Below, in pieces: positions 9,218 through 18,787 of a DNA stretch of 64,000 nt. The DNA is from Methylobacterium sp. Leaf125 (GTDB taxonomy: Bacteria > Pseudomonadota > Alphaproteobacteria > Rhizobiales > Beijerinckiaceae), in assembly GCF_001423085.1 (NCBI RefSeq), contig NZ_LMNU01000001.1, forward strand, positions 229,648 through 293,647, given 5' to 3'. A program made the position numbers and the translations under genes. A model generated the notes under the pieces. The model worked only from the letters and a program-made list of their open reading frames with translations, made no database searches and was not told where the DNA came from. Every line of letters starts with the position of its first letter. Position 1 is the first letter of the stretch.

Positions 9218-10153
9218 TCAGAGGGGCTTCAGGCCGGCCTCGATCTCCGCGCGGCGGGGTTCGAGGAAGGGCGGCAGGGCCAGGCGCTCGCCCAGGGTCT
9301 CCATCGGCTCGTCGGTGGCGAAGCCCGGCCCGTCGGTGGCGATCTCGAACAGGATTCCGTTGGGTTCTCGGAAGTACAGGCTGCGGAAATAGTAACGGTC
9401 CACCGGGCCGCTGGAGGGCATGCGCCGCTGCTGGAGGCGATCGGCCCAGGCCGCATAGTCGGTGTCCGGGATGCGGAAGGCGACGTGGTGCACGGCCCCG
9501 GCGCCCTGACGGGCGGGGGACAGCTTCGGTTCGGCCACGAGGTGGAGTTCGGCGGCGGGGCCGCCCGCACCCATGCGATAGACGCGTACCTCGCCCTCGG
9601 GAAGCTCATAGTTCCGATCGTGATTCATGCCGAGGATCTCGGTGAGCACGGCCTCGGTCCGCTCGATCTGCGCCACGCTGAGGCGGATCGGCCCGAGACC
9701 CCGGATCTGATGCGCCGCCGGTACGGGGCTCTGCGCCCAGGGATGGGCCTCGCCGGCGCCCCCGTCCTCCAGCAGCATCAGGCGCTGACCCTCGCCATCC
9801 TCGAAATCCAGGGTGAGGCGCCCGTCGCGCTCCACCGGCACCGCATGGCTTACGCCCTGCCGGGCGAAGTGCTCGCGCCACCAGTCGATCGCGGCGGCGC
9901 CCGCAACGCGCAGGCCGGTGCGGCTGATGCTGTTGGTGCCGCGCCGCTCGCGCGGCGCCGGCCAATCGAAGAAGGTCACGTCGGTGCCGGGCGAGGCGAG
10001 ACCGTCGGCGTAGAACAGGTGGTAGGCCGAGACGTCGTCCTGGTTCACCGTCTTCTTCACCAGCCGGAGGCCGAGGACCCGGGTGTAGAAGGCCAGGTTG
10101 TCGGCCGCCTGGGCGGTGATGGCGGTGAGGTGGTGGATTCCGGCGAGTTGCAT
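9218..10153 (-). CDS. VOC family ring-cleaving dioxygenase-like protein
   Basis: A 311-residue protein with two vicinal-oxygen-chelate (glyoxalase/extradiol dioxygenase) modules. The first starts GIHHLTAIT with a metal-ligand His, and the second has [11 protein letters not shown]. The acidic ligand lies in [12 protein letters not shown] near residue 270. The family (LinE/MhqO-like, COG0346) includes hydroquinone-type ring-cleaving dioxygenases and uncharacterised stress proteins. The start ATG is preceded by AGGGAT. It is expected to be a cytosolic Fe(II) protein. It is transcribed on its own: 146 bases separate it from fpr and a terminator-like hairpin lies behind it. The actual substrate is unknown. 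Confidence 0.85.
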   Translation of the reverse strand: MQLAGIHHLTAITAQAADNLAFYTRVLGLRLVKKTVNQDDVSAYHLFYADGLASPGTDVTFFDWPAPRERRGTNSISRTGLRVAGAAAIDWWREHFARQGVSHAVPVERDGRLTLDFEDGEGQRLMLLEDGGAGEAHPWAQSPVPAAHQIRGLGPIRLSVAQIERTEAVLTEILGMNHDRNYELPEGEVRVYRMGAGGPAAELHLVAEPKLSPARQGAGAVHHVAFRIPDTDYAAWADRLQQRRMPSSGPVDRYYFRSLYFREPNGILFEIATDGPGFATDEPMETLGERLALPPFLEPRRAEIEAGLKPL

Positions 10154-10211
10154 CGGCTGATCCCTGAGCGACGGGCGGACCCGTCAGATGGGGCGGCCTG
10201 TCCGAAAACGA

Positions 10212-10235
10212 AACGGCCCCCGGGAGGGGGCCGTT
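10212..10235 (-). terminator. Rho-independent terminator of the HupE/UreJ gene
   Basis: Perfect 10-bp stem AACGGCCCCC/GGGGGCCGTT with a 4-base loop, 22 bases past the hupE-like stop. Read on the minus strand it is followed by a T-rich TCGTTTTCGG, which fits termination of minus-strand transcription. Confidence 0.75.
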
Positions 10236-10256
10236 CGACGACGTCGGGTGGGGCGC

Positions 10257-10862
10257 TCAGAAGGCGCCGGCGAGAAGACCGAGGCCTGCGAGCGCGAGGC
10301 CCGCGCCGGTCACCCGCAGGGCAGTGAAGCTCTGCACGAGCCGCCCGGCCGAGAGGCCGAGACCGAGGCCCACCGCGTGCAGGAGGGCGGTCGCCCCGAG
10401 GAAACCGAGACCGTAGGCGAGGCCCGAGCCGGTCTCCGGCATCTCGGCGCCGTGGGCATGCCCATGGAACACCGCGAAGGCGCCCACGAGGGCCATGGCG
10501 GCGGCGACCGGCAGGGCCGGACGCAGGGCCAAGGCGGCACCGAGCACCACCACCGAGAGGGCGATCCCGATCTCGACGAAGTGCAGCCCGATGCCGGCGA
10601 CCCCGAGGGCGCCGCCGACGGCCATCATGCCGAGGAAGGACAGGGGGACGAGCACCAGGGCGCGTCCGCCGATGCGGACCGCGATCAGGCCCACCGCCAC
10701 CATGGCGAGGACGTGGTCGAGGCCGCCGAGGGGATGGAGGAAGCCCTGGGTCAGGCCGGCGGCGGGCGCGTGACCGGGATGGGCCAGGGCCGGCGTCGCG
10801 GCGAGGCCCATCGCCGTCACGAGGGCGAGGCGGGCCGGCAGGGAGGCGAGGCGTGATGTCAT
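10257..10862 (-). CDS. HupE/UreJ family metal permease
   Basis: A 201-residue inner-membrane protein with a cleavable-looking N terminus (basic MTSRLASLPAR, hydrophobic core, cut after ATPALA) that exposes a His-rich metal-binding start HPGHAP. Six or so hydrophobic helices follow, with FLHPLGGLDH in the first, the family signature, and a second His cluster HGHAHG. HupE/UreJ proteins import Ni or Co for hydrogenase or urease, but orphan copies are common. No nickel enzyme gene is adjacent. I chose the ATG that gives a proper signal sequence; the frame extends 135 bases further upstream without a better start. Confidence 0.88.
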   Translation of the reverse strand: MTSRLASLPARLALVTAMGLAATPALAHPGHAPAAGLTQGFLHPLGGLDHVLAMVAVGLIAVRIGGRALVLVPLSFLGMMAVGGALGVAGIGLHFVEIGIALSVVVLGAALALRPALPVAAAMALVGAFAVFHGHAHGAEMPETGSGLAYGLGFLGATALLHAVGLGLGLSAGRLVQSFTALRVTGAGLALAGLGLLAGAF

Positions 10863-11025
10863 CCGGACTGTCCCGAGCTTGAAAACCAGCGGTGCAGCAT
10901 CGTCGCCGCCCCGGCGGAAACTAGCAACCGTCGTGCCCGCGGACAGGCCCGAGACACCGCAGCCGGGCGCGGCGGTTCGTCCACGGGCCCCGGACACCCG
11001 GGCGCCCCCGAACGTTCGTGATCCG

Positions 11026-12324
11026 TCAGACGTCCGTGGGACGGCCGGCGGCGACCACCAGCATCTTCCCGTCCGCGAAGGTGCGGGCCCCGGCGCGGCG
11101 GATGTCGGCCTGGGTCACGTTGGCCACCAGATCGTTGCGGCGGGCGATGTAGTCCATGCCCAGGCCCTCGAAGGCGATCTGCACGAGCTGGTGCGCGATC
11201 TTGGTCGAGGTGTCGAAGCCCAGTGCGTAGGAGCCGGTCAGGTAGTCCTTGGCCTTCTGCAGCTCCTCGTCGGAGGGGCCGTCCGTGACAAGGCGGCCGA
11301 TCTCCTCGCCGATCACCGACAGGGCCTCGCCGACGCGCTCGTTCTTGGTGGCGGTGTAGCCCCAGGTCATCGAGGCGGCACGGTGGCTGACCAGGGACGT
11401 GCCCACCGAATAGGCGAGGCCGCGCTTCTCGCGCACCTCCTGGAACAGGCGGGAGGTGAAGGAACCGCCGCCCAGGATGTGGTTCAGGACGTAGGCCGGG
11501 ATGAAGTCCGGGTCGCACCACGGAACGCCGTTCATGCCGAAACGGATCACCGATTGCGGCACGTCGAGATCGACCACGTGGCGCGCGCCGATGTTCTGCA
11601 TCCGGGTCTGGGGCACCGCCGTGAGGGGGGTGGCCATGTCGAGCTTGCCGAACGCCCGGTCCAGGCTCTCCGCCAGGCGGGCGGCGTCGATGGCGCCCAC
11701 CGCCGCGACCTTGACGGCCCCGCGCCCGATGATCTGGCGATGCATCGTCACGAGGTCGTCGCGGGTGATCGCCGCGATGCTCTCGGGTGTCCCGGAGGAC
11801 GGGCGGGCATAGGGATGCCCGGCATAGGCCTCGGCGAAGAAGCGGCGCGAGGCCATCACGCCCGGATCGTTCTGCTGGTAGCGCAGGCCGGCCAGGGTCT
11901 GGGCCCGGACCCGCTCGATGGCGTCGGGGTCGAGGCGGGGCTTGGCCAGGGCCAGGGCCAGGAGGTCGATCGCCTCGTCGGCATGCTTGACCAGCATCTT
12001 GAGGGAGCCGCCCAGCGCGTCGGAGCCGGCATGGAAGGAGAGTTCGATGGCCCTGGCGGCGAGGCGCTCCTGGAAGGCGTCGGAGGTGAGGTCGCCAGCC
12101 CCCTCGTCGAGGAGGCGGGCGAGCATCTGGGCCACGCCGGCCTTGCCCTCCGGGTCCTGGGCCGCGCCGCCCTCGAAGGTGAAGGCCAGGGCGATCAGCG
12201 GCACCACCGGGGATTCGACGTGCCACGCCTCGATGCCGGGAGCGACCGCGACGGGAACCGCCTGGGTCGGCGAGGTCGCGGAGCGGGTGGCGGGGTCGAG
12301 CAGGTCGGTGGTGGCCACGGTCAT
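11026..12324 (-). CDS. M16 peptidase-like protein, non-catalytic subunit
   Basis: A 432-residue M16 (pitrilysin/mitochondrial processing peptidase) protein. The place of the HxxEH zinc motif is filled by MLARLLDEGAGD, so it cannot bind zinc. The substrate-holding Arg/Tyr pair is kept in REKRGLAYSVG. This is the usual split seen in two-gene M16 systems: the upstream neighbour supplies the active site and this one completes the chamber. In Methylobacterium extorquens PqqF and PqqG are such a pair, and this may be the PqqG-like subunit; that is inference. Ribosome site GAGG sits just ahead of the ATG. No signal peptide is visible. Confidence 0.87.
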   Translation of the reverse strand: MTVATTDLLDPATRSATSPTQAVPVAVAPGIEAWHVESPVVPLIALAFTFEGGAAQDPEGKAGVAQMLARLLDEGAGDLTSDAFQERLAARAIELSFHAGSDALGGSLKMLVKHADEAIDLLALALAKPRLDPDAIERVRAQTLAGLRYQQNDPGVMASRRFFAEAYAGHPYARPSSGTPESIAAITRDDLVTMHRQIIGRGAVKVAAVGAIDAARLAESLDRAFGKLDMATPLTAVPQTRMQNIGARHVVDLDVPQSVIRFGMNGVPWCDPDFIPAYVLNHILGGGSFTSRLFQEVREKRGLAYSVGTSLVSHRAASMTWGYTATKNERVGEALSVIGEEIGRLVTDGPSDEELQKAKDYLTGSYALGFDTSTKIAHQLVQIAFEGLGMDYIARRNDLVANVTQADIRRAGARTFADGKMLVVAAGRPTDV

Positions 12325-12411
12325 GGGAACCTCATGCTGTGCGCGAGGCGCGGCGGCAGGAGCCGCGGCCTCTCGAATTGCGTGGCCCGGCCGTGAGGCC
12401 GGGAGCGGCCT

Positions 12412-13791
12412 TCAGGCCGCGTCGGCCTCGCGGGCCTTGGTCAGGTAGCCGGTGACGGATCGGGAGGGCGACAGGTAGCGCTCGGCCACGGCCACGAGCC
12501 GCGCCTTCGTCACCCCCTCGATGTCGGAGGGCCAGCGACGGACCTCCTCGATGCTCTCGCCGATGGCCAGCGCCGAGCCGTAGATGCGGGCGAGCGAGGA
12601 CTGGCTGTCGGACGAATAGACCGTCTCGGCCACGAGCCGGGTCTTGGCCCGCTCGATCGCCTCGGGCTCCAGGGCCTCGGAGGGGACACGGCGCAGGACG
12701 CGGTCGACCTCCTCCTCCAGCTTTTCCAGGCTGACCCCCTCGGCGGGGATCGCGTAGACGGAGAAGCGGGTGTCGTCGATGGCCGAGCCCATGTACCAGG
12801 CGCCGGCATTCACCGCGACGCCGAGCTCCATCACCAGCTTGCGATACAGGTAGGAGGTGGAGCCGCCGCCCATGACTTCGGCCAGCAGCTCGAGGGCGTG
12901 GCACTCGCCGTCCCGCGCGGTGATGCAGGAGGGGGTGAGGTAGAGCCGCTGCAGGGTCGGCTGCTCGACCTTCGGATCGGCCACGGCGAGGCGGCGGAGC
13001 GCCCGGGGCTCCGGCTCCTTGGCGCGGATGCGCACGGGCCGGGCGCCCTGCGGGGTGACGCGGCCGTAGGTGTCGTCGGCCATGCGGCGGACGTCGTCCG
13101 GGGTCACGTCGCCCGCCACCACCAGGATGGCGTTCTCGGGCGTGTAGAAGCGCTTGTAGTAGTCGAGGGCGTGGGTGCGGTTCAGCTCCTCGATCTCGTG
13201 CATCCAGCCGATGATCGGCGTGCCATAGGGATGATGCACGAACAGGGAGGCGGCCATCGCCTCGGAGAGCTGCGCCGAGGGGTCGGTCTCGACCCGCATG
13301 CGGCGCTCCTCAAGCACCACGTCGCGCTCGGGCGCCACCACGGCGTCGTCGAGGACGAGGCCGGTCATGCGGTCCGCCTCGAACTCCATCATGGTCCGGA
13401 GGTGATCGCGGGCGACGCGCTGGAAATAGGCGGTGTAGTCGTAGGAGGTGAAGGCGTTCTCCTGGCCGCCGAGGCCCGAGACGGCCTTCGAGAAGGCGCC
13501 GATCGGGTGCCGCTCGGTGCCCTTGAACATCAGGTGCTCGAGGAAGTGGGCGATGCCCGACTGGCCCAGCGGATCATCGGCCGAGCCGTTGCGGTACCAC
13601 ACCATGTGGGTGACGACCGGAGCCCGGTGATCGGGCACGACCACGACGTCGAGGCCGTTGTCGAGGGCGAAGGCACTGACCTCGGGGCCGCCCGCCTCGG
13701 AACGCCCGAAGGGCGCGGCCTCGGCCCGGCCCGCGCTGGCATGGCCGCGCGCGGGTCCGAAGAGGGGCATGTCCTTCCTGAACAGGTGCAT
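12412..13791 (-). CDS. M16 family zinc protease, catalytic subunit
   Basis: A 459-residue M16 peptidase. The inverted zinc motif HFLEH (His82, Glu85, His86) is intact, and the downstream Glu ligand lies in VLEERRMR about 76 residues later. Two domains of about 220 residues follow the family plan. I place the start at the ATG before HLFRKD because a strong ribosome site (GGAAGGAAGAG) lies directly upstream; longer in-frame starts exist up to 13866. It probably works as a heterodimer with the non-catalytic M16 protein encoded 87 bases downstream. It is a candidate PqqF, which would release or trim the PqqA-derived peptide in PQQ synthesis, or a general processing peptidase. Confidence 0.88.
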   Translation of the reverse strand: MHLFRKDMPLFGPARGHASAGRAEAAPFGRSEAGGPEVSAFALDNGLDVVVVPDHRAPVVTHMVWYRNGSADDPLGQSGIAHFLEHLMFKGTERHPIGAFSKAVSGLGGQENAFTSYDYTAYFQRVARDHLRTMMEFEADRMTGLVLDDAVVAPERDVVLEERRMRVETDPSAQLSEAMAASLFVHHPYGTPIIGWMHEIEELNRTHALDYYKRFYTPENAILVVAGDVTPDDVRRMADDTYGRVTPQGARPVRIRAKEPEPRALRRLAVADPKVEQPTLQRLYLTPSCITARDGECHALELLAEVMGGGSTSYLYRKLVMELGVAVNAGAWYMGSAIDDTRFSVYAIPAEGVSLEKLEEEVDRVLRRVPSEALEPEAIERAKTRLVAETVYSSDSQSSLARIYGSALAIGESIEEVRRWPSDIEGVTKARLVAVAERYLSPSRSVTGYLTKAREADAA

Positions 13792-13946
13792 CGAAGCTCT
13801 TCCTTCCGCGGCCGGCCGCTCGCGAGGGCCGTCCGTCATGTTGGCATTGCGCCGGCTCCGCGCCACGGGGGTGCGGCGGAGGGGCAGGAAACGGGTCCGC
13901 GTGCGGTGACTCGCCGCCCCTGCGGCACCGGGCCGGACCCCGGGGT

Positions 13947-14582
13947 TCAGTTCGCGGAGCGCGCGCGCACGTAGGCGCCCGGATCGGACTCCTCACGCTC
14001 GCGATAGGGGTTGTTCACGGGGTCGCCGTTGGTCTTGGCGACCTTGCGCGGCGGCTTGCGGTAGCCGGTGGGCGGATCGGTGAGGACGTCGCGGTCCGGC
14101 TCGACCTGCGACGGCTCCGCGACCTCGGCGGAACGCAGGCCGAAGGGGTTCGACCAGAAGGAATTGCGATCGTCGTTCTCGCCCTCGGGCCGGCCCGGCT
14201 CGGTACGGCCCTGGGCGCTCGCGCGGCGGCCTCCGCGCATCTCGTCGATGGAGAGCGTCATGTTGTTGTCGTTCATCCGGCCCTGGGCGCCGCGGACGAT
14301 CGGCTTCCGGGCCTCCTCGCGCTCCCGCTCCCGCTGGACGACCTCCGGATCCTTCGGCCACTGCGCCGAGGCTTCGGGCTGGCGCGGCGGCGGCAGCGAC
14401 TTGCCGTCGAGCTTGGGCGGCATCACCAGGGGGGCACGCTCGCGGTAGGTGATCGCGGGCTTCTCGGGTTCGATCAGGCCGATGCTGCTGAGCGTGTCGC
14501 GCATGAACACGCCCTGCTGCGCCTGAGCGCTCCCGGCGGTCAGGATGCCTGCCACCACCAGCAAAGCCCGATGTCCGATCAT
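13947..14582 (-). CDS. Hypothetical exported protein
   Basis: A 211-residue protein with a clear Sec signal (MIGHRALLVVAGILTAGSAQAQ, cut after AQA at about residue 21). The mature part is polar, charged and Pro-rich (ERERE and GYRKPPRK segments), probably largely disordered and periplasmic. I recognise no domain. It sits between lspA and the M16 pair, all on the minus strand, and has a GGGGGA ribosome site. Proteins of this kind are often found between lspA and M16 genes in alphaproteobacteria, so a fixed operon is likely; its job is unknown. Confidence 0.8.
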   Translation of the reverse strand: MIGHRALLVVAGILTAGSAQAQQGVFMRDTLSSIGLIEPEKPAITYRERAPLVMPPKLDGKSLPPPRQPEASAQWPKDPEVVQREREREEARKPIVRGAQGRMNDNNMTLSIDEMRGGRRASAQGRTEPGRPEGENDDRNSFWSNPFGLRSAEVAEPSQVEPDRDVLTDPPTGYRKPPRKVAKTNGDPVNNPYREREESDPGAYVRARSAN

Positions 14583-14790
14583 GCTGTCCCCGCTCTCCGC
14601 CCGGTTGTGGGCCCCGGTTCCCCGAGCCCGGATGATCGCCTTGTGCCGCGATCTTGATCCGACCTCCTCGGCCTGACCCCGGTTTCAGGCGATCGTATGG
14701 CGCCTTGACCGCACTGCACCAGCCCAGCCGGCACAACGATCCCGGTTGTGGTTTACGGACCACAGGTCCGACGGAAACGACGGCGGAGCC

Positions 14791-15279
14791 TCAGAGCTCG
14801 GAACCGGTGCTCCGGGGGGCGGGCCGCAGGCTGTCGAGGATGAGGCCGACGACGCCCGCGACGATGGCCGCATCGGCGATGTTGAAGACGTACCAGGACC
14901 AGCTGCGCCAGTGCAGGTGCACGAAGTCGAACACCGCGCCGTAGGCCGCGCGGTCGATGGCATTGCCGAGGGCGCCGCCCGCAACGAGCCCGAGGGCCAC
15001 GGCCAGCAGGCGCGAGTCCGCCCGTCGCATCCAGAGCGACAGGCCCAGGGCCGCGAGGCAGGACACCCCCACCAGCACCCAGCGGCCGATCCCGCCCTCC
15101 TGCTGGAACATCCCGTAGGAGACGCCCCGGTTCCACACCACGAGGAACTCGGCGAAGGGCGCGATCCGCCAGGGCTGCGTCAGCACCAGATCGGTGCCGA
15201 GATAGAGCCAGAGCTTCGAGGCCTGGTCGATGACCAGGGTGACGAGGAGCGCAACGAGGCCCAGGCGGGAGGGGGTCAT
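14791..15279 (-). CDS. lspA: Lipoprotein signal peptidase (signal peptidase II)
   Basis: A 162-residue inner-membrane aspartyl protease that removes the signal peptide of prolipoproteins after lipid attachment. Four hydrophobic helices are visible. The two catalytic Asp motifs are GNAIDR..VFDF (Asp118) and FNIADA (Asp136), and the start VIDQASK is conserved. The gene lies 123 bases after ileS, as in many bacteria. Its ATG is the last of four ATGs spaced exactly 17 bases apart in a tandem repeat that also includes the first codons of lspA (see the repeat entry), so initiation here is unusual. Confidence 0.96.
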   Translation of the reverse strand: MTPSRLGLVALLVTLVIDQASKLWLYLGTDLVLTQPWRIAPFAEFLVVWNRGVSYGMFQQEGGIGRWVLVGVSCLAALGLSLWMRRADSRLLAVALGLVAGGALGNAIDRAAYGAVFDFVHLHWRSWSWYVFNIADAAIVAGVVGLILDSLRPAPRSTGSEL

Positions 15280-15345
15280 GCGGGGGAAGTTGTCATGCGG
15301 GAGAAGGGGTCATGCGGGAGAGACCGTCATGCGGGAGAACCTCGC
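15277..15345 (-). repeat. 17-bp tandem repeat with three mini-ORFs leading into lspA
   Basis: ATG codons occur on the minus strand at 15330, 15313, 15296 and 15279, each beginning a near-identical 17-base unit (ATGAC, a variable 5 bases, then CCCGC or close). Since 17 is not a multiple of three, each upstream ATG opens its own frame: Met-Thr-Val-Ser-Pro-Ala-stop, Met-Thr-Pro-Ser-Pro-Ala-stop and Met-Thr-Thr-Ser-Pro-Ala-stop. Every TGA overlaps the next ATG as ATGA, and the last leads to the lspA ATG. A GAGG ribosome-site-like sequence precedes the first unit. Confidence 0.85.
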
Positions 15346-15358
15346 GCGCAGGGATGGG

Positions 15359-15385
15359 GCCTCCCCCCCCGGAAGGGGGGAAGGC
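15359..15385. repeat. GC hairpin between ileS and lspA
   Basis: An imperfect inverted repeat, GCCTCCCCCC against GGGGGGAAGGC with one bulged base, lies 18 bases past the ileS stop on the minus strand. There is no T tract. It may be a partial terminator or an mRNA-stabilising hairpin between ileS and lspA. Confidence 0.45.
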
Positions 15386-15402
15386 AGGGGGCGGCGCCTG
15401 CG

Positions 15403-18384
15403 TCAGGCGGCGTTCGTGCCGGCATGCGCCGCGTCCCACTCGCGCAGGGCGCGGGCGTCGCGGGGCGTCACGTCGGGATAGTCCGGGTCGCTGCCGACCT
15501 CGGGCGTGACCCGCCAGGAGCGGGCGCATTTGCGGCCCTCGGCCGGGGCCGGCACCACGGCGACACCCCGCACGTCGTCGAGGCGGAACGCCTCGCTCGG
15601 GCCCTCGCCCGTCACGATGCGGAGGGCGGAGGTGATGCAGATATCGGCGAAGTCGACCCCCTCGACCACGGACCGCAGCTCCGCATCCGCGACGTAGACG
15701 GTGGGGGCCGCCTCCAGGCTCGCCCCGATGCGCTTGGCCGTCCGCTCGATCTCCAGGGCCCCGGTCACGACCCGGCGTACGCGACGGATCGTCTGCCAGC
15801 GGGCCGCGAGGGCGTCGTCCCGCCAGGCGGTGGGCGTCTCCGGCAGGGTCTGGAGGTGGACCGAGCCGGTCTCCGACGGGTAGCGGTCGAGCCAGGCTTC
15901 CTCCGCCGTGAAGGCCAGCACGGGCGCGAGCCAGATCGTGACCCGGCGGAAGGTCTCGTCGATGACCTGGAGGGCGGCGCGGCGCACCGGCGACGAGGCC
16001 GGGTCGCAGTAGAGCACGTCCTTGCGCACGTCGAAGTAGAACGCCGAGAGGTCGCCGGTCATGAAGCCGTTGAGGAGCGCCACCACCCGCTTGGTGTCGA
16101 AGGTGGCGTAGGCCTCGCGGATCTCGCCGTCGAGTTCGGACAACCGGTGCCGGATCAGCCGCTCCAGTTCGGGCAGCTCCGCGTGCGGGATCTCGGTGCC
16201 GGGCTCGAAATGCGCCAGCGATCCCAGCATCCAGCGCACCGAGTTGCGCAGCTTGCGGTAGGTCTCCGCGAAGGTCTTGATGATCTCCGGGCCGATGCGC
16301 AGGTCGTCCGCGTAATCGGAGGCCGCCACCCACAGGCGCAGGATATCGGCGCCAGAATCCTTGATGACGTTCTGCGGCGCGACGACGTTGCCCTTCGACT
16401 TCGACATCTTCAGGCCCTTGGGATCGAGAACGAACCCGTGGGTGAGGACGATGTCGTAGGGGGCGCGGCCGCGGGTGCCGGCGGATTCGAGCAGGGACGA
16501 CTGGAACCAGCCGCGATGCTGGTCCGATCCTTCCAGGTACATCACCGTGTCGGTCCCGCCGTCGCGCTTGCGCGCGACGCCGGACAGGCCGGGGAACTGC
16601 TCGGGATCATCCAGCACGAAGGCGTGGGTCGAGCCGGAATCGAACCAGACGTCGAGGACGTCCGTGACCTTTTCGTAGTCCGCCGGATCGTAGTCGGGCG
16701 CCAGAAAGCGGGCACCGTCGGCATCCGTGAACCAGGCATCGGCCCCCTCGGCCTTGAAGGCGGCCTCGATGCGGGCGTTCACCGCCGCATCGCGCAAGAC
16801 CTCGTGGGTGCCGCGCTTGACGAAGACGGTGATCGGCACGCCCCAGGCGCGCTGGCGCGACACCACCCAGTCGGGCCGGTTGGCGACCATGCCGTTGATG
16901 CGGTTCTTGCCCTGCGGGGGCACCCACTGGGTCTCGTCGATCGCCTTCAGCGCCACGTCCCGCAGGGTCTTCTCGCCGAGGGACGCGACCGGCCTGTCGA
17001 GGGCGATGAACCATTGCGGCGTGTTGCGGAAGATGACCGGCTTCTTCGAGCGCCAGGAATGCGGGTAGCTGTGCTTGAGCGTGCCGCGCGCCACCAGGGT
17101 GCCGGCCTCCGTGAGGGCGGCGATGACCGCCTTGTTGGCGTCGCCCTTCTCGCCCTTGTGGTTCAGAACGAGTTTTCCCGTGAAACCGGGAGCCTCCTCG
17201 GTCAGCGCACCGTCGGCATCCACGGTGTAGGGGATGCGGGTCTCGATGCCGCGCTGGGCGAGAGCCCGGCCGTTGGCCATCCAGACCTCGAAATCCTCGC
17301 GGCCATGGCTCGGGGCCGTGTGGACGAAGCCGGTGCCGGCCTCGTCGGTGACATGCTCGCCGTCGAGGAGCGGAACGGCGAAGTCGTAGCCGGGCAGGTG
17401 GCCGGCGAGCGGATGGCTCAGGGTCAGGCCGGCGAGTTCGGCCGGCGCGACGTCACGCAGCCGCTCGAAAGCCTCGACCCGGGCGCTCGCGAAGACCGAA
17501 GCCGCCAGGGCATCGGCGAGGAGGTAGCGGTCGCCGACCTTGGCCCAGTTGTCCTCCGCCGCGGCGGTGACGCGATAGAGCCCGTAGGCAACCTTCCGCG
17601 AATAGGCCACCGCCCGGTTGGCCGGCATCGTCCAGGGCGTGGTGGTCCAGATCACGACCCGGGCCGTCTCGAGGGCCTCCGTCGCCCCGCCGGTGATCCG
17701 GAAGGCGGCGAAGATCGCGTCGCTGACGACGTCCTCGTACTCGACCTCGGCCTCGGCCAGGGCCGTCTTCTCCACCACCGACCACATCACCGGCTTCGAG
17801 CCGCGATAGAGCTGGCCCGTCATCGCGAAGGTCATGAGTTCGCGGGCGATCGCGGCCTCGGCCGGGAACGACATGGTGACGTAGGGGTGGTCCCAGTCGC
17901 CGGTGACGCCGAGGCGCTTGAACTCCCCGCGCTGCACGTCGAGCCAATGGGCCGCGAAGGTCCGGCATTCCTGGCGGAACTCGATGACCGGCACGTCGTC
18001 CTTGTTGCGGCCCTTGGCGCGGTACTGCTCCTCGATCTTCCACTCGATGGGCAGGCCATGGCAGTCCCAGCCCGGCACGTAGTTGGCGTCGTAGCCGAGG
18101 GTGCCCTGCGCGCGGACGATGACGTCCTTGAGGATCTTGTTCAGCGCCGTGCCGATGTGGATGTTGCCGTTGGCGTAGGGGGGGCCGTCATGCAGCACGA
18201 ATTTCGGCCGGCCGGCGGCCTGAGCCCGGATCTGGCCGTAGAGCCCGGTGGCGGCCCAGCGCTCCAGCAGCAGGGGCTCGCGCACCGGCAGGCCGGCCCG
18301 CATCGGGAAGTCGGTTTGGGGCAGGAACAGGGTCTTCGAGTAATCGCGCGCGGCGGCCGCGGCGGGAGAGGTCTGGTCGCTCAT
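15403..18384 (-). CDS. ileS: Isoleucyl-tRNA synthetase
   Basis: A 993-residue class I aminoacyl-tRNA synthetase that charges tRNA-Ile in the cytosol. The HIGH motif is HIGT at 77-80 in [12 protein letters not shown], and the KMSKS loop LKMSKSKGN is about two thirds along. The editing domain (with the [12 protein letters not shown] segment) lies between, and the anticodon-binding domain closes the protein. The C-terminal zinc knuckle of the E. coli enzyme (two CxxC pairs) is degenerate: only KCARSW with one Cys remains. The ATG at MSDQTS is chosen because it fits the family; the frame is open 111 bases further. lspA follows downstream. Confidence 0.97.
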   Translation of the reverse strand: MSDQTSPAAAAARDYSKTLFLPQTDFPMRAGLPVREPLLLERWAATGLYGQIRAQAAGRPKFVLHDGPPYANGNIHIGTALNKILKDVIVRAQGTLGYDANYVPGWDCHGLPIEWKIEEQYRAKGRNKDDVPVIEFRQECRTFAAHWLDVQRGEFKRLGVTGDWDHPYVTMSFPAEAAIARELMTFAMTGQLYRGSKPVMWSVVEKTALAEAEVEYEDVVSDAIFAAFRITGGATEALETARVVIWTTTPWTMPANRAVAYSRKVAYGLYRVTAAAEDNWAKVGDRYLLADALAASVFASARVEAFERLRDVAPAELAGLTLSHPLAGHLPGYDFAVPLLDGEHVTDEAGTGFVHTAPSHGREDFEVWMANGRALAQRGIETRIPYTVDADGALTEEAPGFTGKLVLNHKGEKGDANKAVIAALTEAGTLVARGTLKHSYPHSWRSKKPVIFRNTPQWFIALDRPVASLGEKTLRDVALKAIDETQWVPPQGKNRINGMVANRPDWVVSRQRAWGVPITVFVKRGTHEVLRDAAVNARIEAAFKAEGADAWFTDADGARFLAPDYDPADYEKVTDVLDVWFDSGSTHAFVLDDPEQFPGLSGVARKRDGGTDTVMYLEGSDQHRGWFQSSLLESAGTRGRAPYDIVLTHGFVLDPKGLKMSKSKGNVVAPQNVIKDSGADILRLWVAASDYADDLRIGPEIIKTFAETYRKLRNSVRWMLGSLAHFEPGTEIPHAELPELERLIRHRLSELDGEIREAYATFDTKRVVALLNGFMTGDLSAFYFDVRKDVLYCDPASSPVRRAALQVIDETFRRVTIWLAPVLAFTAEEAWLDRYPSETGSVHLQTLPETPTAWRDDALAARWQTIRRVRRVVTGALEIERTAKRIGASLEAAPTVYVADAELRSVVEGVDFADICITSALRIVTGEGPSEAFRLDDVRGVAVVPAPAEGRKCARSWRVTPEVGSDPDYPDVTPRDARALREWDAAHAGTNAA

Positions 18385-18787
18385 GGGCTGTCTGTGAGGT
18401 CTTCGGCGCGGGTCGGCGTTGAGGCGTTCGGCGGGCAGGACTGCCGCCGGGGCCGGCGGAATGGAGGCGAGACATCGCCCTCCCGGCCTTCGCATCGGTC
18501 CGCCGCGGCGGCCCTCAGGCGCAGGCCGGGCTCATAATTCGGGGCCGGGACGCGCTCGGCACGCCGAACCGCCCGCGTGGATCACCATCAACGCACATTC
18601 GGCGGCTTCTAGCAGCGGTGCAGGCGCGAGACCAGCGAGCTTTCCGCCACCGGCACACCGCGGGACGTTTCGAGGGGACCTTTTTCAAGCTCGGCCGTTG
18701 TCCCGCACGCGTTCGGGCGCCCCTCGCCTCGGCCGGGAACCGGCTCCGAGGGGCGACCGAGACGCGGCGTCATTGGGAGACACGATC
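18385..18787. other. Divergent intergenic region, ileS / small exported protein
   Basis: About 400 bases between divergent genes. It must hold the ileS promoter (minus) and that of the small exported protein (plus). A sequence GGACC-N15-CGTT near 18680 resembles, but does not match, the EcfG stress promoter. Otherwise I see no structured element. Confidence 0.4.

Noticed and set aside
14746-18537. Open frame of over 1200 codons on the plus strand, opposite ileS and lspA
   Set aside because: It is the mirror of high-GC third-position usage in ileS. Its translation is Arg/Gly/His-rich with no family resemblance, while ileS on the other strand is unmistakable.
18675-18705. Possible EcfG promoter before the small glycine-rich protein
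   Set aside because: GGACC-N15-CGTT differs in both the -35 box and the spacer from the GGAAC-N16/17-CGTT consensus.
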